From JBELMB01 sp042088665 (GTDB taxonomy: Bacteria > Pseudomonadota > Alphaproteobacteria > Rhodobacterales > Rhodobacteraceae), in contig JBELMB010000118.1 in NCBI GenBank assembly GCA_042088665.1, positions 1-15,876 of the forward strand: a stretch of DNA of 15,876 bases, given 5' to 3'. Shown in pieces: positions 13,194 to 15,876 of the stretch. The notes beneath the pieces were generated by a model that was given only the letters and a program-made list of their open reading frames with translations, was not told the origin of the DNA and ran no database searches. The number at the start of each line of letters is the position of its first letter. Positions within the stretch are counted from its first letter, which is position 1. The position numbers were made by a program, and so were the translations under genes.

Positions 13194-13669
13194 GCAGCGG
13201 CCTCCGAGCAGAGCGGGCACAGCCCTTCGGCCTCGATCGCGACGCGTTCCACTTCAAATCCGAGGTCGCTCGCGACGTGCCGCAGCGCGCGCATGGCCCG
13301 CCACGCGGGCACTTCGGCCACGGACGAACAGGTCCGGCAGATCAGGAAGCTGGGGGAATGGCTTTCTCCCGGGGCGGCACAGGCGACAAAGGCGTTCAGC
13401 CGTTCGATCCGGTGCACAAACCCGTGCTTGGACAGGAAATCCAACGCCCGGTAGGCGACGGGCGGCTGCGAGCCAAGCCCCTCTGCGCGCAGGATTTCAA
13501 GGATGTCATAGGCGCCCATGGCGCGATGCTCGTTCAGCAGGATCTCCAGCACGCGGCGACGGACGGGCGTAAGTTGAAGCCCGTCCTCGACGCAGCGCGC
13601 TTCGACCGTGGCAAGCCCATCCGCGATGCACTGACCGTGGTCATGTGTTTCAAATCCCTTGGCGTCCAT
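13190..13669 (-). CDS. zur: Zur-type zinc uptake regulator (Fur family)
   Basis: A 159-residue Fur-family metalloregulator. The DNA-binding winged helix covers about residues 30-90 (LTPVRRRVLEILL, PVAYRALDFLSKHGFVHRIE). Structural-zinc cysteines are C111-x2-C114 and C151-x2-C154. The regulatory-site residues of E. coli Zur (H77, C88, H96, E111) match H86, C97, H104 and E119; a cysteine at the C88 position separates Zur from Fur. With zinc bound it should repress zinc-uptake genes. The ATG at 13669 is chosen because AAAGGAGA (13686-13679) lies nine bases before it; longer starts would add unrelated residues. No znuABC genes are in the window, so its targets are elsewhere. It sits between pxpA and the sulfatase gene, all on the minus strand. 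Confidence 0.92.
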   Translation of the reverse strand: MDAKGFETHDHGQCIADGLATVEARCVEDGLQLTPVRRRVLEILLNEHRAMGAYDILEILRAEGLGSQPPVAYRALDFLSKHGFVHRIERLNAFVACAAPGESHSPSFLICRTCSSVAEVPAWRAMRALRHVASDLGFEVERVAIEAEGLCPLCSEAAA

Positions 13670-13751
13670 GCGCGATGCTCTCCTTTGCGGTTGCCAGTTA
13701 TGGCGCGCCTTGCCCCGTTGAGGCATGGGCTGTTTCCGGTGGCATCAGGCC

Positions 13752-13767
13752 CCGGGGTCTGCCCCGG
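13752..13767. terminator. GC hairpin between pxpA and zur, possible terminator
   Basis: CCGGGG-TCTG-CCCCGG is a perfect 6-bp stem with a four-base loop, in the 129-base gap between the pxpA stop and the zur start. No T-run follows on the minus strand, so termination is only a possibility. Confidence 0.25.
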
Positions 13768-13798
13768 AAACGCCCGTCCGCCGCCGGAGCATGGTGGG

Positions 13799-14575
13799 CT
13801 AGGCCGCCCCTCTTCGTCCTTCGAACGCGGTGACAGTGATGTCTGCCGCCTCGAGCGCTGCGCGGACGGCGCGGGCAATCGCCAGCGCCGTGGCCCCGTC
13901 TCCGTGCAGGCAGATCGTGTCGATCGCAGCCGGGATCGGCGCGCCGTCTTCGGGCAGGATGGCCCCCGCCTGCACCATGCGAACCATCCGCTCTGCCGCC
14001 ACCACCGGGTCATGGATCATCGCGCCCGGCGTGCCACGCGCCACCAGCGTGGCATCGGCGTTGTAAGCCCGGTCGGCAAAGATTTCCCCGGCCCAACGAC
14101 AGCCCAGATCCTCGACAGCGCGTTGTTGCGCCGTGGCGGTCAGCACCATGATGATGATCTCCGGCGCCACGTCGAGCGCCGCGCCGTAACAGGCCTGCGC
14201 CAGCCCGGCGTCTTCGGATGCCATGTTGGACAGGGCGCCGTGCAGCTTCAGATGCCGCACTTCGGCCCCGACGGCGCGAGCGATGCCAAGGCTCGCGCCC
14301 AGCTGGTACTGCACCATGCGTCGCAGGCTGGCGTCGGGCAGATGCATGCGCCGGCGGCCAAAGCCTTGCAGATCGGCAAAACCCGGATGCGCACCAATGC
14401 CCACGCCACGGGCGCTGGCCTGTGTCATGGTTGTGGCCATGACTTCGGGATCGCCTGCGTGGAACCCGCAGGCAATGTTGGCCGAAGTGACCACCTGCAG
14501 GATCGCGGCGTCGTCCCCCATCACCCATGGGCCAAAGCTTTCGCCCATGTCTGCGTTCAAATCGACCCGTGTCAT
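13799..14575 (-). CDS. pxpA: 5-oxoprolinase subunit A (LamB/YcsF family)
   Basis: A 258-residue protein of the LamB/YcsF family, one of three subunits of the ATP-dependent prokaryotic 5-oxoprolinase that converts 5-oxoproline (pyroglutamate) to glutamate. Family blocks are VDLNADMGESFG (4-15), ACGFHAGD (35-42), GAHPGFAD (61-68), KLHGALSN (110-117), EIFADRAYNADATL (164-177) and ICLHGDGA (221-228). The ATG at 14575 overlaps the pxpC stop (ATGA) and has GAGAGGA six bases before it; the longer open frame to 14842 is a shadow of pxpC. It is the last gene of the pxpB-pxpC-pxpA transcript. Confidence 0.95.
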   Translation of the reverse strand: MTRVDLNADMGESFGPWVMGDDAAILQVVTSANIACGFHAGDPEVMATTMTQASARGVGIGAHPGFADLQGFGRRRMHLPDASLRRMVQYQLGASLGIARAVGAEVRHLKLHGALSNMASEDAGLAQACYGAALDVAPEIIIMVLTATAQQRAVEDLGCRWAGEIFADRAYNADATLVARGTPGAMIHDPVVAAERMVRMVQAGAILPEDGAPIPAAIDTICLHGDGATALAIARAVRAALEAADITVTAFEGRRGAA

Positions 14576-15582
14576 GGTCTGTCCTCTCCATTGGTGACGC
14601 CGCTGATCAGCGTGTAAGACAGCAGATCCGCCATCTGCCTTGGATCGCGCAGCATGGGCTGGGCGCTTTGCGGCAGGCGGGCACGCTCCGCGCGTTCGGC
14701 CCGTTCCGCCGCGAGGGCCACTTCGCGCGTGACAAAACGAAAGCTGAGTCGCGCGCCCGGTGCCGCCTGCGCCACGCGCGGCAGATCGCAGGGGATCACG
14801 GTGCCGATCCGCGGGTAGCCCCCGGTGGTCTGACATTCGCACAACAGCACGTAGGGCGCGCCGTCGCCGGGCACCTGGATATCGCCGGGCGCGATGACCT
14901 CCGACAGGATGCTCTGGCCTCCGGTCAGCTGAAAGCCCTCCCCTTCGGGACGCACCCGCACCCCCATGCGGTTGCCACGCGGATCGCGGGTAAAGCTCTC
15001 TCGCTCAAATCGCGCGCGGGTTTCTTCGGGGAAGAGATCAGTCTGCAAGCTGGGCAGAACCCGAAGCACCCCACCGGCAAAGACCGGCGCAGGTGTGAGG
15101 ACAAGGCCCACCTTGCGGCCCGTGTCCGCGCCCAACGCCAGCCGGTCCCCCGCCTCCAGCGCCCGTCCCAGCCCAGCGGCGAGATGCGCGCCCTGCGCGC
15201 TCAGGATCAGCGGTTCGGCAAAGCCGCCACCGGGGGTGAGATAGCCGTAGACGCCACTTTGCGCGCCACCGATGGACAGGACCGCGCCCGCGGGCAACAA
15301 GTGACTGGCCGACCACGCGACGTCAGCGCCGTCAATCGTCGCCCGCATCGTCGCACCGGTGAGCCCCACGCGCAGGTCCCGCGTGGCCCGGAAACGGCCT
15401 CCGAAGCCTGCAAGTTCCAGCGCCGTGCCGACCGGTTGGTCCAGCAGCGCCGCCCCTTCGGCCAGCGCGCGCTGGTCCACCGCGCCACCGCGCGACAGCC
15501 CCTGCGCCAGAAAGCCGGGACGGCCAAGGTCCTGCAAGGTGACACCGGGACCGGCCTCGAGGATCTCCAGAGTGGCGGTCAT
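14572..15582 (-). CDS. pxpC: 5-oxoprolinase subunit C (KipA/biotin-dependent carboxyltransferase-like)
   Basis: A 336-residue protein related to KipA and to the C-terminal part of urea amidolyase/allophanate hydrolase carboxylases. Recognisable blocks are GPGVTLQDLGRPG (11-23), GLSRGGAVDQRAL (28-40), IGGAQSGVYGYLTPGGG (about 104-120), the GNRMGVRV segment, and near the end GDIQVPGDGAPYVLL followed by QTTGGYPRIGTVI. It works together with PxpA and PxpB in 5-oxoproline cleavage. The start overlaps the pxpB stop (ATGA at 15582-15579) and has AGGAG eight bases before it. Length is usual for the family. Confidence 0.94.
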   Translation of the reverse strand: MTATLEILEAGPGVTLQDLGRPGFLAQGLSRGGAVDQRALAEGAALLDQPVGTALELAGFGGRFRATRDLRVGLTGATMRATIDGADVAWSASHLLPAGAVLSIGGAQSGVYGYLTPGGGFAEPLILSAQGAHLAAGLGRALEAGDRLALGADTGRKVGLVLTPAPVFAGGVLRVLPSLQTDLFPEETRARFERESFTRDPRGNRMGVRVRPEGEGFQLTGGQSILSEVIAPGDIQVPGDGAPYVLLCECQTTGGYPRIGTVIPCDLPRVAQAAPGARLSFRFVTREVALAAERAERAERARLPQSAQPMLRDPRQMADLLSYTLISGVTNGEDRP

Positions 15583-15875
15583 GTCAGCGGCTCCTGCGTG
15601 ACGCCGTGTGCGCCCGTGGCCTGCATCGCCTCGAAGGGGCCGCGCGCAACCGAGGGAAAGACCACTTCGTCACCGGGCCGCAGCAGAAACGGCGGCTCTG
15701 CCTCAAGATCGAACAGTGGCGCAAGGGTCTGGCCGATATGCCGCCAGCCCGTCGGTGCAGAGACCGAAAAGAGCACAAATTGCCGAATGGCCACAACCAG
15801 CGCGCCCTTTGGCACACGCGGCGTCAGACCCGCCTGGCGCGGGATGTCCCATGCCTCCGGCAGAGTGCCAAGATA
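15579..15875 (-). CDS. pxpB: 5-oxoprolinase subunit B (KipI-like), 3' part only
   Basis: The last 98 residues of a PxpB/KipI-family protein; the gene enters from beyond the right edge. The frame is open to the window end and begins YLGTLPEAWDIPRQ. Family features are the TPRVPKGALVVA block, the segment SAPTGWRHIGQT (family: SPGGWxxIGRT), and LLRPGDEVVFPSV near the end. A GTG at 15815 would be an internal codon, not the start, because recognisable homology continues before it. Coupled to pxpC by an ATGA overlap. Confidence 0.9.
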   Translation of the reverse strand, partial: YLGTLPEAWDIPRQAGLTPRVPKGALVVAIRQFVLFSVSAPTGWRHIGQTLAPLFDLEAEPPFLLRPGDEVVFPSVARGPFEAMQATGAHGVTQEPLT

Positions 15876-15876
15876 G

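Noticed and set aside
12810..13454. Plus-strand 214-codon frame with pentad-like repeats (PADHG, PANHL), considered as a pentapeptide-repeat protein
   Set aside because: It is antisense to zur and to the sulfatase start, the leucine core of true pentapeptide repeats is missing, and any frame shows five-residue periodicity because the DNA period is 15.
14576..14842. Longer N-terminus for pxpA
   Set aside because: The extra residues resemble no LamB/YcsF protein and lie inside pxpC; the ATG at 14575 has a good ribosome site and the family start DLNADMGE.

Overview
The window looks like chromosomal DNA of an alphaproteobacterium, most probably a marine Rhodobacteraceae (Roseobacter-type). Evidence is the high GC content, dense directons joined by ATGA stop/start overlaps, and the style of the proteins (short cyanide-insensitive-type bd oxidase, seven-gene Mrp antiporter, pxpBCA, Zur). 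No tRNA, rRNA, CRISPR array or insertion sequence was recognised. The first ~81 bases are G/C and pyrimidine homopolymers that look like a low-quality contig end rather than biology.

Left part (about 100-3220, + strand): a GbsR/MarR-type regulator leads a tight three-gene unit with cydA and cydB, which encode a cytochrome bd-type (CIO-like) quinol oxidase. A near-perfect 20-bp palindrome just before the regulator gene is a candidate operator. The unit converges on an oppositely oriented LysR-type regulator across a ~200-bp GC-rich intergenic stretch containing an 8-bp inverted repeat.

Centre (3425-11101): an OxyR-like LysR regulator (- strand) is divergent from a two-domain universal stress protein that is the first gene of a complete mrpABCDEFG Na+/H+ antiporter operon (+ strand). 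All eight + strand genes are chained by stop/start overlaps. The regulator aligns well with OxyR, but the peroxidatic cysteine position (E. coli C199) is lysine while the C208 position is still cysteine. The divergent promoter carries a perfect TTGATAG-N7-CTATCAA inverted repeat containing the OxyR-type core ATAG-N7-CTAT. Together these suggest a non-classical OxyR-family switch controlling itself and perhaps the Usp-Mrp ion-homeostasis operon.

Right part (11311-15876, all - strand): a Cys-type sulfatase; a Zur-type Fur-family zinc regulator; and the 5-oxoprolinase genes pxpA, pxpC and the 3' part of pxpB, which runs off the window. Between zur and the sulfatase gene a degenerate minisatellite of nine 15-bp units begins at the zur stop codon. 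The strongest items for follow-up are the Cys-to-Lys OxyR-like protein with its operator, the Usp-Mrp fused operon, the palindrome before the cyd unit, and the 15-bp array behind zur.
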